The notes below the pieces were generated by a model. The model was not told where the DNA came from. It did no database searches and was given only the letters and a program-made list of their open reading frames with translations. Of a stretch of DNA of 64,000 bases, positions 1-11,087 are shown one piece after another. Each line of letters opens with the position of its first letter. Positions within the stretch are counted from its first letter, which is position 1. The DNA is taken from assembly GCA_001683735.1 (NCBI GenBank), contig LUGG01000002.1:186001-250000 (forward strand), given 5' to 3'. Source of the DNA: Grifola frondosa. Lineage: Eukaryota > Basidiomycota > Agaricomycetes > Polyporales > Grifolaceae. Position numbers and translations under genes: made by a program.

Positions 1-466
1 GCTCTCCAAAGTAGAGAGCGGCGTCGAAGCCGTCTTCTACCACTGGGCACTAGCGACTTACAAGGAGAGGGGAGCAACACACGCGGGGCTCTACGAGCTG
101 ATCACGCCCGATCGCGACGGCGCCAAGGAGGTGTCCGCGCGCAGGGACTCGCGGCTCGCCACGTCCGCACACATCATCGGCATCGTGCACCTGGGGCCCA
201 TCACAGAGCTCTCCGAGGAACATCTCCACGAATGGCTCAGCCAACAGCGCGCAGACCCGCAGGACTACAGGCTCGACGGGCACAAATGGACATGCGCCAC
301 CTTTTGTCTCCGCGGCATCAGGGATCTGATAGATACTGGGTTGCTGAACATAGACGCTACGGATGCAGATCTGTACTATCGCGTCTTGCAGACTGGCGCG
401 GTCCTGGAGCAGCATGGAAGGGGCCGTGGAGGCCAAGTGCCGACGGTAGATATCGTGTCGGATTAG
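1..466 (+). CDS. Unknown small protein, 3' end (5' end outside window)
   Basis: The frame is open from base 2 to the stop at 464-466 and gives about 154 residues of the C-terminal part of a protein; the true start lies upstream of the window. The visible pieces FYHWALATYKERG near the left edge and HKWTCATFCLRGIRDL further on resemble the layout of small basidiomycete proteins of the DUF6914 type, which pair a YHWAL motif with a later W-x-C stretch. That match is from memory of the family's look and is weak. No signal peptide, membrane segment or catalytic motif can be seen. Function unknown. Confidence 0.5.
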   Translation, partial: LSKVESGVEAVFYHWALATYKERGATHAGLYELITPDRDGAKEVSARRDSRLATSAHIIGIVHLGPITELSEEHLHEWLSQQRADPQDYRLDGHKWTCATFCLRGIRDLIDTGLLNIDATDADLYYRVLQTGAVLEQHGRGRGGQVPTVDIVSD

Positions 467-695
467 TTCAGAGATACCCGGATCTTGTCAGGTGTATTAG
501 TTCTTTTAGGTCAAGATGCATGGTTGTAAACGTCGGTGTCTGATATTCAAATGAGGAATAGTGATTCTCTAGTTCAAATTCCGGAGATGAGTGCCTTAAT
601 GAGACCAAGGATTTGTGCATCGATCGTGATTCCCTAGCAAAGTGTCCTACACAGCTCGTTCTCCTGACTCAAATCAATTAAATGCAAAAACGCAC

Positions 696-1646
696 CTACA
701 AACATCGACCGAGAGGCCACAAGCGTCCTTCCAGCCAATAATCCGCATCCGCTTCAACAGGATACGGAGGGACGAACTCGGCAACACCCTCCTTCCATGC
801 CTTCTCATATGCAAGCACACACGCAAATCGCGCCTTCACATACTCCCAATGCGCCGGAAACCAGCCGGCGCATTCCCAGTCGATGATCCCGGTGACGACA
901 TCCCCCTCCACCATGATATTGCGCATCGCGAGGTCGCCATGGGTGAAGACAAGGGGATGCCGGATAGAGTGCGCTTCCACGACGCGCGGGTTCAGATTAT
1001 GGTAGCGCGCGAGGTCGGCGCCTGCACGCAGCTGTCGGTTCATCTCCGCCTCATCGGGATAGGGACCGTAAGGAACGTCCTTGCAGAGCCTGTGGTCCCA
1101 GACAGGGCCGCGGAGGATGGAACAGATGGCAGGCGAGGCGGGCGGCGGCAAGGCCCTCAACTCCGATATGAACATGCGGAGCTGGGCGTATATCCGGGCC
1201 TTCTTCTCGTCATCAAAGGAATCCCACCCGTGGTCAGGGTCGTCTAATCGGAATCCGGGGAGTCGTTGCATGACGACGTAAGAGAGGTCGTTCCAGGGTA
1301 TCCGGATCGTGAACCAAACCCTTGGAACGGGTATATGGGTATTTCGATGGACAAATCTCAACGAAGCGACCTCTACCTGGGGGTCCATAGAACACTTCAG
1401 GAAAAGCCAGCGGCTTCCGGTGGCTGCGGGGGGGGAACGCGTCAAGATGATAGAGCATGTGTAGAAAAGCAAATTCACGCACCCGTCCACAGCGGATGTA
1501 TTATAGAACGGCATATCCACCCCCAAAATTGTGCTGAAAGACGATTGGTTCGCTCCAAGTATCGCTGCCACCACGGAGTGGGTCTCTTTACCATAGCTAA
1601 TAACCTCCGTCTCCGCTCCATCCGATCCATTGTTGAGCCTGATCAA
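696..1646 (-). CDS. Aminoglycoside phosphotransferase (APH)-like kinase family protein
   Basis: The reading frame of 316 residues carries the phosphotransferase core: VASLRFVHRNTHIPVPRV near residue 95, VVMQRLPGFRL near 125, then the catalytic loop FTHGDLAMRNIMV near 233 (HGD with the following N) and the metal-binding segment GIIDWECAGWFPAHWEY near 255. In fungi this fold is a large family of small-molecule or protein kinases of mostly unknown substrate; drug resistance should not be assumed. The N-terminal 60-90 residues are poorly conserved and the part around residues 57-80, between the donor-like GTGAAT at 1478 and acceptor-like CAG positions near 1377-1424, may contain a retained intron, so the start at 1646 is tentative. 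It stands alone, with no clear neighbour partnership. Confidence 0.75.
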   Translation of the reverse strand: MIRLNNGSDGAETEVISYGKETHSVVAAILGANQSSFSTILGVDMPFYNTSAVDGCVNLLFYTCSIILTRSPPAATGSRWLFLKCSMDPQVEVASLRFVHRNTHIPVPRVWFTIRIPWNDLSYVVMQRLPGFRLDDPDHGWDSFDDEKKARIYAQLRMFISELRALPPPASPAICSILRGPVWDHRLCKDVPYGPYPDEAEMNRQLRAGADLARYHNLNPRVVEAHSIRHPLVFTHGDLAMRNIMVEGDVVTGIIDWECAGWFPAHWEYVKARFACVLAYEKAWKEGVAEFVPPYPVEADADYWLEGRLWPLGRCL

Positions 1647-4284
1647 AAGCCTGCGGGTAGTACTTTTCGTAAATGATCAATTCTGGAAAACACACTGGAT
1701 GGGTGAGACGGAAGTTGATGAGAAATTATACTGGATGTTACGCAAGCCAACGTTGCCTAGGGACCACCATAACCGGATAGACTCGATGAAGAATGAATCA
1801 GGTTTAAGAGTAGTTGCAATACTGTGGGTGCTTTTAGTGCCGTGCTACAATCCAGGTTGTACGTTCAGGTTAGTGTACGTACCACAATCGGACTTAGCGC
1901 TGAAGATCGGTTAGACTCCGGAGCCATAAGGTTGTAAAATGCTAATCGAATACAGCCTTCAGAAATTGGCCAACTATATACGCAGAAGTCTGCACTGATC
2001 ATACTGTCGATTTATCTCAGACTGGTCGTGCCGCTGACCACACTGCTTAAAGCATGCCCATGATCTACAAACCCATTTCCATCCGCTCAGATCTTTGGAG
2101 ACTCTTCAGTATCCCATTTCATAGCATCAGCGATGCTCTGCGTTCGTGACTCAGCATCATACCCTGGCCCGTCTTTCCCGTTAGGTGAGATGGTCTCCGA
2201 CATGTATAATAGCGAATGGGATGCAGATCACATACATTGAAAACTTTAACTTAGATAGAGCAGATACGCGCGGAGCGCATTGCACAAGGTCAAAGGCAAT
2301 GTCCGCCGACCGGCGAACTCCATTTCGATATCGTCCCTACGTGCCAAGATACGCTCACCGTACATTCTGCTGCACGCGATGAGCCCGAGCTCCGCACAAG
2401 CCAGGTGTCTGTCACTTCGCGTCGGCATCCCTCTATACCTGGAATCCAATGAACAAAGCGGCATTCAGGTTTCTAGCGTTGATGGTTAGTAACTTAGTAA
2501 CCTAACGCGCGACGTGTGCGAACCTGGGCTGTGAGCGTGATAATTAGTTGCACAGGTTATTATATGAGAGGAACCATTTGCGTTCTTAGTATTATGTCCA
2601 CGTAGTATTCAATCGATATCGAGAGGATGGTAGATCTAATATTACGCTTAAGCGGGTAGTTCGCAAGCAGAAAACAATAAACCTCGATCTGAAGCCTGAA
2701 AAAAAATGTAAGGCCAGAGGTGAGCGAAGATGACATGGGATGCTGAACAGGATGAACACACTGCAATGACCCGCAGTAACAGGACAATCACAGATTCAGT
2801 GACGTGCAACGTTGGCACCGCCGCGGGATTTATTTGCACTGTGTCGACGATTAGCCCGCGAAGCCCGAAACCCAATTTGCACCAAGCTGCGGAGAGCATT
2901 CAAAGTCAAGTGCAGATGACAGTTACGGTAACATGCAACTCACCAGGTACGTCACCGCTTTTGAAGAGCAGCCAAAGATCTTTTTGCGTTTGATAGTGAG
3001 CATACGTCTTGTATCAGAGGGCAACTGGGGCTTCTTTGATATCTATCATGAGGCACTGCAACGCAGCGGATTTCCAAAGTCGTTCCATGAATAGCAAAGA
3101 CAGCAGCTGAAATACCGGGATGCGGAGGGATCGGCACCATTGGCTTCAGCCGTTCCTGAGAGAGGGTTTCTCCGGCAAAGCTATTCGAGAACAGCGCTTG
3201 CGCCGGTATTGAGAGCAAACCTGTTCTCCGGTCGCCTGCGTGACAAGCGCTGCGAGAATTGCAATCATTCAACGATGTGTCAGTCCCCTGCACACCCAAA
3301 GTTGACGGTGCTCAAGTGCGGTAAAAGCGTAGGAGCTCGAGGAACCTATGATAGATCAGAATATCTACAAACGGAGGATGTATGGTCTCCATGATATAAT
3401 CTGGTCATTGCAGTAACATTGCAGACAACCAAAACCAGGCGATGCACATTCTACCTGTGTATATATCTGAAGTTGATTAAGCAGCGTGCGCAAGATGGCT
3501 AACCACAGCTTACCCACCGCTGGACCATCTATCCGTGCCAAAACAGTTTCAACTGCATCGTCAGTGGTTCTACAACAGAATTGTGTCGTAACATTGAATG
3601 GTGACACATTCCGATATCGTGCACTCAAGTCGCGCGGTGTCGCATCTTGTAATAACTTTGCGCATGGAAGACAAACAACAGCGCTCTTGATACGAATACT
3701 GAATACAAATAAGCCCAAATAACGCGATTGAAGCGCCGATTGATCGGCGACGGACGCGCCATGCACGTGCCATCATGCTCTTCTTCTCGTCGGTCGCACT
3801 TGCGCGCACAAGCTTCTGCATTGTTTCTTCATTAAACGTCCTTGTTCTCGTCAATGTCGACAGACTTAGCAGCCGCCTGGCGGGAAGGCCAGGAAAGTCG
3901 ATCCTTGTTTAGGCCGCCACGAGGGGGTGTCCAAATATGGAATGCATTGTTTTGGCAACGGAGGCGGTTGTCTATTGTCTGGTGATGGGAAGCAGGGAAG
4001 TGGATGCTATCAGCAAGTGGTATCAGCGAGTGGTATCACCTGGTTATCATCTTCCCAGACAACAATTGCCTCCTCAGTCCAAGCTCTCGACACGCTCGAT
4101 TGTCTGGTGCGTCAGTCATGCTCCCATGCTAACCGTCACCCTTTTGTCTTTTCTTCTATATCTATCTCGACCCCGCCTCTGCGGCCCTTGCACCATTGTC
4201 GTGTACTGTGTACCGACGGCCCTTCTGCCACAGCCTCATCTGCTTCATATCTATATTATAATCTTCATACTCCGTTTCTCCGCG
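1647..4284. other. Gene-poor stretch, no confident gene
   Basis: No frame here shows a recognisable family or a convincing exon chain. The minus strand between about 2560 and 3854 contains several hydrophobic stretches (for example ASIALFGLICIQYSY near 3720 and VTESVIVLLLRVIAV near 2790) flanked by possible splice sites, so a decayed or unrecognised membrane-protein gene is possible. Nothing else is supported. The last 350 bases are likely the 5' leader and promoter of the gene starting at 4285. Confidence 0.3.
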
Positions 4285-5069
4285 ATGAACAGCACTCTGC
4301 TACACGCCATGCCCCCTCCCACTTCCAACCTCCTAGATTCACGCCAACGCACACGTCTTATTCGATCCACCAGGAAGCTCGGTGAAATGCTTGGCACCAC
4401 GCCGCAGCTCGTCGAGACAGACCACGACATGATCCCCATCCCCATCACCCTTCCCCTCGCCCGCCCCCAGCGGCCCAAGCACCACCCCTCGCGACGCCAA
4501 GGCTCCATCTTCACCCTCCCGTCCTCTGCAAACTCCTCCGCGACCTCCCTCGCCTTCTCTACATCCTCCGCCGCGAGCACCTCCTCTGAGAGCCTCCCGA
4601 GGCCCAAAGCGCCTTCCAAGCGCACCCGCACAAAAGCGCTCCCAAGTCCGCTCGTCCTCCGCCTGAACGCAGTCCCGCTTCCTCCCTCAGACCACCGTCT
4701 GCACGCGCCCCCTCATACCCCGACACCGCCACCACGCTACCGCCCACGCCCACGCCGCCCACGCCCACGACCCCCGTCACGCCCACCGCCACGGAGACCC
4801 GCCGCCGCCGTATCGCGAAGCTCAAGCGCACACTCGGCGAGAACGTCCCCATTGAGCTCGTCCTGCCCATTCGCCCGCCGCCCACTTCCCCCGTGATGCC
4901 CCAGCGCCCCGCACCCTTCGCTCATGCGCGCAGGCGCAGCATGTCCGTGGACATCGAGAACACAGCGCGCTCGTCACGTGTGTGGGTGACCGGGACGGGC
5001 GAGTGGAACCGCAAGGACATCCGCGAGGTGCAGCAGCGCCTGCGCGGACTCAAGTCACCAAGCCGTTGA
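4285..5069 (+). CDS. Conserved low-complexity fungal protein (paralogue of the gene at 44260), frame broken once
   Basis: Start ATG at 4285 gives an N-terminal block LLDSRQRTRLIRSTRKLGEMLG followed by TTPQL, a Ser/Pro-rich middle, and PSPLVLRLNAVPLPPSDHRL. The conserved C-terminal blocks RRRRIAKLKRTLGENVPIEL and VTGTGEWNRKDIREVQQRL are in the next frame, ending at TGA 5067-5069. The two frames meet around the C-run at 4708-4712, with no usable GT-AG intron between them, so one base appears to be missing. The paralogue at 44260-45714 has the same order of blocks (KSSQKVGKVLGATP, PVLRYKIAPVE, MSRCIGGSAPLELVLP, GWGGEWNQD). The family is unnamed and its function unknown; predicted largely disordered, without signal peptide or membrane segments. 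Confidence 0.65.
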
Positions 5070-8000
5070 GGGCGCGTGACACCACGACTCGGATCTATCG
5101 TTATCGATTGCTGTATGGGCACAGCACAGTGGACACTCGTCGTTTGAGCACGACTGTATTCGCATCGTATCGGTATGAGCACCCCATGATTCCTGCACTC
5201 TATTTGTTTTACTAGTAAGATGCTTCGTGTACGAGTCCGTACTATACTATGGTGGCACCTAATGCTGTAAGCTGCATATCATTATTATGACGATATTCAT
5301 CATCTACGCTCGCTACCGTTACCCATCCTTGCATGTCAGAGGAGCGACATCAAGACCATCCCTCCCAAATGCTGATGCCAAACGCCGTAGTAGAGTTCCT
5401 AGGATCGTAAGAGTTCGCGATACGACAACGGCCCCCGGCGCCACTCGCTATGCAATCAATTATCCTGGGAGACATACGCACAGAACTCTCGGAGCCGGGC
5501 CATCTCTTCGGCATCCCCGCGAACTCGACCCGCAGCAAATAGAAATGCTCGCCCGTCGAGCGTCGCGCTAGCCTTCCTAGTGCATATTTGCACGCGACGC
5601 GGTGCAATCCAAAATACCCGGATATTAATAGGGCGCAACGCAAAAGTAGATACGCTATTCATAGCGGCTACAGAATGCGCACCGCCGGAGGCTAGCGTGA
5701 AGTCCCGATGCCTCCTCGAGGTAAAAGATGCTCGCCGCTTCGCGCCTTTGGGGGTTCGCGCACCAGAAGCGCGCAGCAAGAACCGTTGTAGAAGGTCTTC
5801 TCTGCGTAGATTGGAAACGGGGGAGATGGACACTGGCGGGGAGTTCGGCTCTGTGCACGGGGAGGGCAATTATTCTTTTTTCGACGCGAATTGGGTACGA
5901 ACGACATGAGCCCCAGAACTCTGCCCACACCGCATCTCTGCGAAGCGCCGTATCGCACCTTCGCGTGCGAACCGATCGAGTGCATCCACACCGTAGCCGT
6001 AAACCGCCTGCCCGCAGCAGATTGCGACAGAGGCGAAGAGGCAAAGCAGAGGTATAGCTAAATGCAAGGCGCATTAGCTCATCGCCGGCGTGCGCGGGCA
6101 AGGTCCACATACGCGGGCTCGTAGGCACCAGAACCACGGAAGCTCCATGTAGAACATGCGACAACAAAAGGGAAACGATTCGGATAGCTGACACTTGACA
6201 GCGAGATAAGAGCTGCAGCGCTACCTAGGGAGTCCGCATTGCGGATTTTCACTGCATCGGTCGCATAGTGGTAGCACGCACCCTTATCACGACTTCGCCC
6301 GCATGCTATGCGGGATGGCGGCGTCTTGCGGTAGACTGCGGTGTCTACAGTAGCATAGGGCGCCCGGTAGCGGTGAAAAATCCAAAAACTGCTGTTGAGT
6401 GGCCTTATGCGGACATCTGAGGATATAGGAAGGCTTCCTATATGGACATAGGCATCGCCCAGGCCTACGAACGGTCACTCCAGAATCAACATGATGAGGT
6501 ATGGATATAGCGATATTGGACTTCTGTGAACGAAGAGCCCTAAAACGCAAAAATGGGAAGACGCAGGCAAATTGCATCCGCGCATTTTCTAGAGGAACAA
6601 TCGATTGTGCTCTGTGGGATGTGCATAGTGGTAGATTTGCCTGCCTATGTCTGAATACGTACACGCCTTCGTCAGCTTCAATCGATGGGTAAATGCAAGG
6701 CCGAAGAAATGCAAGGGAACAAACAGGAACCTTGGATATCAGGTGTCCTTCCCTGTCCCGTCACAGCGACATCTAGAGGACGCACTAGCGTTAGTCAGCA
6801 TCCGCGGATGCAGCAACGAAAAATAATACACAGCACCCAGCATTGAGGCGCGACACTCCCAGCATGGCAAGTCCAAAGGACCAGCTCCATCATGTCTGCA
6901 CAGTTCCTGCTGAGCCTTATAGGTACTAGCAGACAAGCGCAAAGACACTGACCTGTCGCGATCGGACTAACGGTATCTTGTGGCGCCCGCCAGATGCATA
7001 CTTCGAGCGCCAAACAGCCAAGAGGACCCTCCTGGGTAACTGGCGCACCTGAGCGAAGATCCGACGTCAGCACCGCAATTTAAACCGCCGCAAATGGACA
7101 AAACAGGACGGTCGCGATGGGTGGCTTCCGGTCAGGCACAATGACGTGCGTAAAGGAAAAAGACAGCATCAAACATCTCTTATGCAGAGGTTGTGCAGCA
7201 ACGGTGATGATTTGGAATATAGTATGCTCCGCAACCACGTAAATCTCCATCGGCGCTAATCCTTGCAGCCGCCACAACGCGGGAGTCACAAGCGACGTCG
7301 GTGCCACATCGATTGTACGGCCGCCCGCGTGGTGGGACTGAAGGTCAGCGCCGATCGAGCTTGCGTGGTTGTGACGAGCCACCGGGAGAGAACGGAACGA
7401 GCGCGAAGACCATTCAACCGCCTGTCTTTCCTGCGCAGCGTTGGCCATTTGAAGAGCGGCCCCAGACGGCGATGATGCATCTGGTGGCTAAAATCAAATC
7501 TGAAGTCGGGGACAGCGGGCCTCCGGAACATACCTTCGGCATTGGTCACATGCACCCAGCCACCAGGTGGATGAGAAATCGCAGCAGCGGAGAGACATCC
7601 AAACAAGCGGATGAAAAATGTATGCGGATATCTGTGAGCAGCATGCAGAAGCGTGCGCCGTTTTATCAATAACGAGTGGGCCGCATCAGATCGCTGGGCA
7701 AAATATAGGCCATCGGTAACGGGCTAGCCAATACAAGGAGAGACACTCACACACTAAACTTATCACTCACGCAGCACGCTGATGGATGTCGATTATATCG
7801 CGAGTGCAGCTCAGGTGTCTTCTTTCGACCGTTCTCGAACCTCCGCGGATGAGTGAATGGAGAAAGCAGGAGCCTGTGAAGATGAGCTGGATACAAATAC
7901 ATGAGGAACACAGCGGGCAGATGGCTTCGTGGAGGCATTCGATATCCCCGAGAGAATCAGCTACGAAGGCCAGGCTTTCATTTTTTGGCATGGAGTGCGG

Positions 8001-8930
8001 AGCTTTTGAGAGATAAGACGAACGCCCACCATAACGCCGTCGCCTGGATGTTCAAGACAAGACGCCGCGGAAGTTTCAGGGAAATCACAGAGGCGGGCCC
8101 TTCTAAAACTCACACCCAGCAAAGCAGAGACGGAGAAGAGGCGGAATTGAGCCGATAAGCGAGCTAAGAAAGTTCCCAAGACGAGTCGGAGGCCGAGAGG
8201 CAACTGACCGCCGGAGGAAGCTAGAGACTCCTTCGAGTTTGACAGATCGGTGTTTCGTCAAGGAAGAAGAAGTCAGGAATCAATATGCACGCCATCCAGT
8301 TCGTCTCCGGGAATCCGCGGCTCGCAATAATAGCGACACCTCATATCAACGCCACTAGTATAGATGTACTGAGAAAATGCGATGGGCACTATCAATCACG
8401 ACGGAGATGATAAACGCGAACTCACACAGTGGGCTAGCACATTTCGCATCATACATGCTCACAGACGCCATCTTCTCAGCGCACATCTCCTCTCGCTGGA
8501 ATCTCGGAAAATTGAGTCAAGATCGAGGAGAGATACTAAATAGGCAATGCCGTTTCTTCAACGGCCAACCACAGCTGTCATCGCAATTTATTAGTCCAAT
8601 ACAGTGTGCGGCAATTAACGGACATACCTCATGCAACGACAAGCGGCGTCCTTTGCGCACAGCATTCGCCTTGATGCCGGGAGGATGTTGACGTCCAAGA
8701 GCAGATTAGTGGCCTGGATGTCGTCCACACGTTCATTTGCGAAAGACATTCCCGCGAAGTCACGAACGTCGACGACAGAACCAATGGCACGCATGGCCGC
8801 CCCACGTCATACATAGAACTCAAGCGGCGACAGGAACAGCAGCAGCCAAACCGATTTCTGAGTCGACCACGTCCAATCTTATCGTACAGTCAAACGATAC
8901 AAACTCGATATTATACAAAACATTCGCGAC
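5070..8930. other. Gene-poor stretch, no confident gene
   Basis: Open frames in this 3.9-kb interval are short, overlap on both strands and show no domain I recognise. I found no clean inverted repeats, tandem repeats or transposase motifs. The minus strand around 7250-7300 shares a short stretch (AATCCTTGCAGCCGCCACAA-like) with 49410-49440, which may mark an old dispersed repeat or related decayed genes. Confidence 0.3.
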
Positions 8931-9920
8931 TCACCATCTCGTCTGGGAGCCGCCACTACCATACCGACCTTCCCTATCGTGCTTCCTCCCTCGGTATCGA
9001 TGCGCCTCCTCAACTTCGCGCCGATTGAAAACGTCGCCGTAACCACCTTCCATGCCCCCATGCACCGTGCTAGGAGTTTCGCTGCCTTGTAACTCTCGTT
9101 TCTTCCGCCGAATCAGTTCCAATGCCCGCTGCCGCTCCGATGACTCGCGGCTCAGCCGCTCCGATACTTCAGGCGGCGCGCGTGAGGACATAGGAACATT
9201 CGGCGAGCGGGGATGCCGGAAGGATGGCGTGCTCGCAGATCGCGAAGCCAGCTGAGAGTTAATCGTAGTGAGGGGATCGCTGACCGACTTGCGGGCCAGG
9301 TCGCGCATCCTGTTTTCCCCGAGTCGCCATCAGGGTTCATCAGTCATAATAGCCAAGAAGCGTCTACTAACCTGCGGCCCTCGTTGGGTTCTTTGTTCCG
9401 TTCGTGATCACGGTCGGAGTACCACGGCTTCAGGTCCTTCGCGGAGGGCGCCAATGGAATACCTTTATCCGCCTCTGGCGGTGTATTCTTGGTCGAGCGA
9501 ATCGTGGCAGGCAGCGATTGCTAGTTGATAATAGAAATGAGAATGAAGCTTCGGGGGAGACACCACTGCATGCGTACCCTTTCGATGTCTTCGAACAAGT
9601 TGATGTGGCCGCCTGACGTGTGAGACGATGGGCCAGCCTCAGGCTGCGCAGCTTCGTCTTCCCCGCCGCCCCGTCTGGTCCGGGAGCCCTGCGCTCCAGC
9701 ACGTTGTCGTAGGACGTCCATCCTAGCCTCGGAATCCTGTGCTCGGTATTCAGCTACCTGAAACGATCAGTGAGACTGAGACACGCACAGCTAGCATCAT
9801 CCTCCCCTCTTCGACCGCCTCTTGCTGCCGCGCCTCCTCTTCATCCTTACGAACCCTTTCGATATTGTCTCTGCGATACGGGTGGTAGGACTTGTGGTGG
9901 GCGATATTGAGCTTCCCCAT
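8931..9920 (-). CDS. CIR_N-domain protein, LENG1-like
   Basis: Four exons: 9920-9789, 9736-9578, 9520-9372 and 9309-8931, joined by introns of 52, 57 and 62 bp with GT-AG ends, giving 272 residues without any frame break. The N-terminus MGKLNIAHHKSYHPYRRDN, then ERVRKDEEEARQQEA, is the CBF1-interacting corepressor N-terminal (CIR_N) domain. The second exon begins DSEARMDVLRQRAG, a segment typical of the LENG1 family, and GHINLFEDIER follows. The third gives LKPWYSDRDHE, and the fourth an Arg/Glu/Ser-rich tail with SERQRALELIRRKKREL. Relatives are nuclear and are linked to splicing or transcription, so that role is inferred. About 390 bp separate its start from the 3' end of the cyclophilin gene, on the same strand. 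Confidence 0.85.
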
Positions 9921-10312
9921 GCTGTGAAATGCAGGTGCGACGCGAAAAGGAGGTGAGTAAGAGCTGAATCTGAAGCGTCTAAACTCAGCTGCTCCGTCCC
10001 CGCGACCGGCAATTGCCGTCAAGTCCTCACGTTGTCCTGCGTGCATATGGATGCTTCGAATTTCAGACCTCGCTTCCGGGTTTCTGGGTAACCCACCTCG
10101 TAGGCTCAAATTTACCCAGGCATGTGGGAACGAAACTCAGATCTCTTCATACGGGGTTCAATGTACGCCCCAAAGCACTATGTACAGAGTCGTAGTAAGG
10201 TACAGAACTGAACAGACCGCGACTGTCCATGTCAGGGAATGCGAGTTATGATGGCTATAAATTTACAGAAGATGCGCACAGAGATTCAGATGGTCGTATA
10301 TCTCACACAATC

Positions 10313-11087
10313 TCATAGGATCCCGGACCGCACGATGACCACGGATGCCGACGGCCTGCGCAGGATGTGGTCCGACGCGAAGGACTCGATGTGGTGAACG
10401 ACGTCCATGCCCGCGATGACCTCGCCAAAGACGACGTTCCTGCCATCACACCATTCCGCGCGCACGGTTGTGATAAAGAACTGCGGAAACCGCGCTGCAT
10501 GAGAACGATCTGATTTATCGAGCATGGGCACTGACCTGGGAAGAATTCGAGTTTGGGCCTCGATTGGCCATAGATAGAAGCCCCGGTCTATCATGATGCA
10601 GGCGCAGATTCTCGTCTGCATCGGAGATACGGGTCAGCGCGCTAGACGAGGCCGACTAGGGCGTACCAGCAAACGTGGGCCCGTAGATGGAGCGGCCACT
10701 CGTGCCGTTCCCTGTGACGATATCGCCGCCCTGGATCGAGAACTGTAGTGCGGTGTGTAAGCGGGCGTTCTGTGATGGCAGATTTGGGTCACGGATCAAG
10801 CACGGACCTGGGGACCACTCGATGGAAAGTGGAATTGGCGTATCCGAAGCCATTCTGGCCTGTGGCGAGCTCACGGAAATTGCGCGCGGTGAGCGGGCAC
10901 GCGCTGTCCCACAACCTGAAAACAATGCGCCCGGCGGGGACGCCGTCCACCGCAATATCAAACTGCGCAACGGTCAGGAGCAAGTACGGGCGGCGGAGGC
11001 GGAACTCACAAAGACATCAGGCCCGCTGGGTGTACGAGATTTAGTCCTGGGAACTGCGGGATAGCGGGAAGAAGCATACGAATCCAT
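10313..11087 (-). CDS. Cyclophilin-type peptidyl-prolyl cis-trans isomerase
   Basis: Five exons: 11087-11010, 10962-10804, 10742-10667, 10615-10536 and 10480-10313, all phases consistent, 186 residues, no frame break. The protein starts MDSYASSRYPAVPRTKSRT, then FDIAVDGVPAGRIVFRLW, FHRVVP with the catalytic arginine, IQGGDIVTGNGTSGRSIYG, SSQFFITT and AEWCDGRNVVFGEV. Cyclophilins isomerise X-Pro bonds and help folding or spliceosome assembly. Two things are unusual: exon 2/3 joining gives VVPRSFSIQGGD, one residue longer than the usual VIPxFMxQGGD, and the active-site histidine of the H-V-V-F-G motif is asparagine. The 26-residue N-terminal extension lacks an obvious signal peptide, so a cytosolic or nuclear location is likely. 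Confidence 0.93.

Noticed and set aside
6255..6320. Stretch GCATAGTGGTAGCACGC resembling a tRNA D-arm/A-box.
   Set aside because: No B-box (GGTTCGANTCC) or closing acceptor stem follows at tRNA distance.
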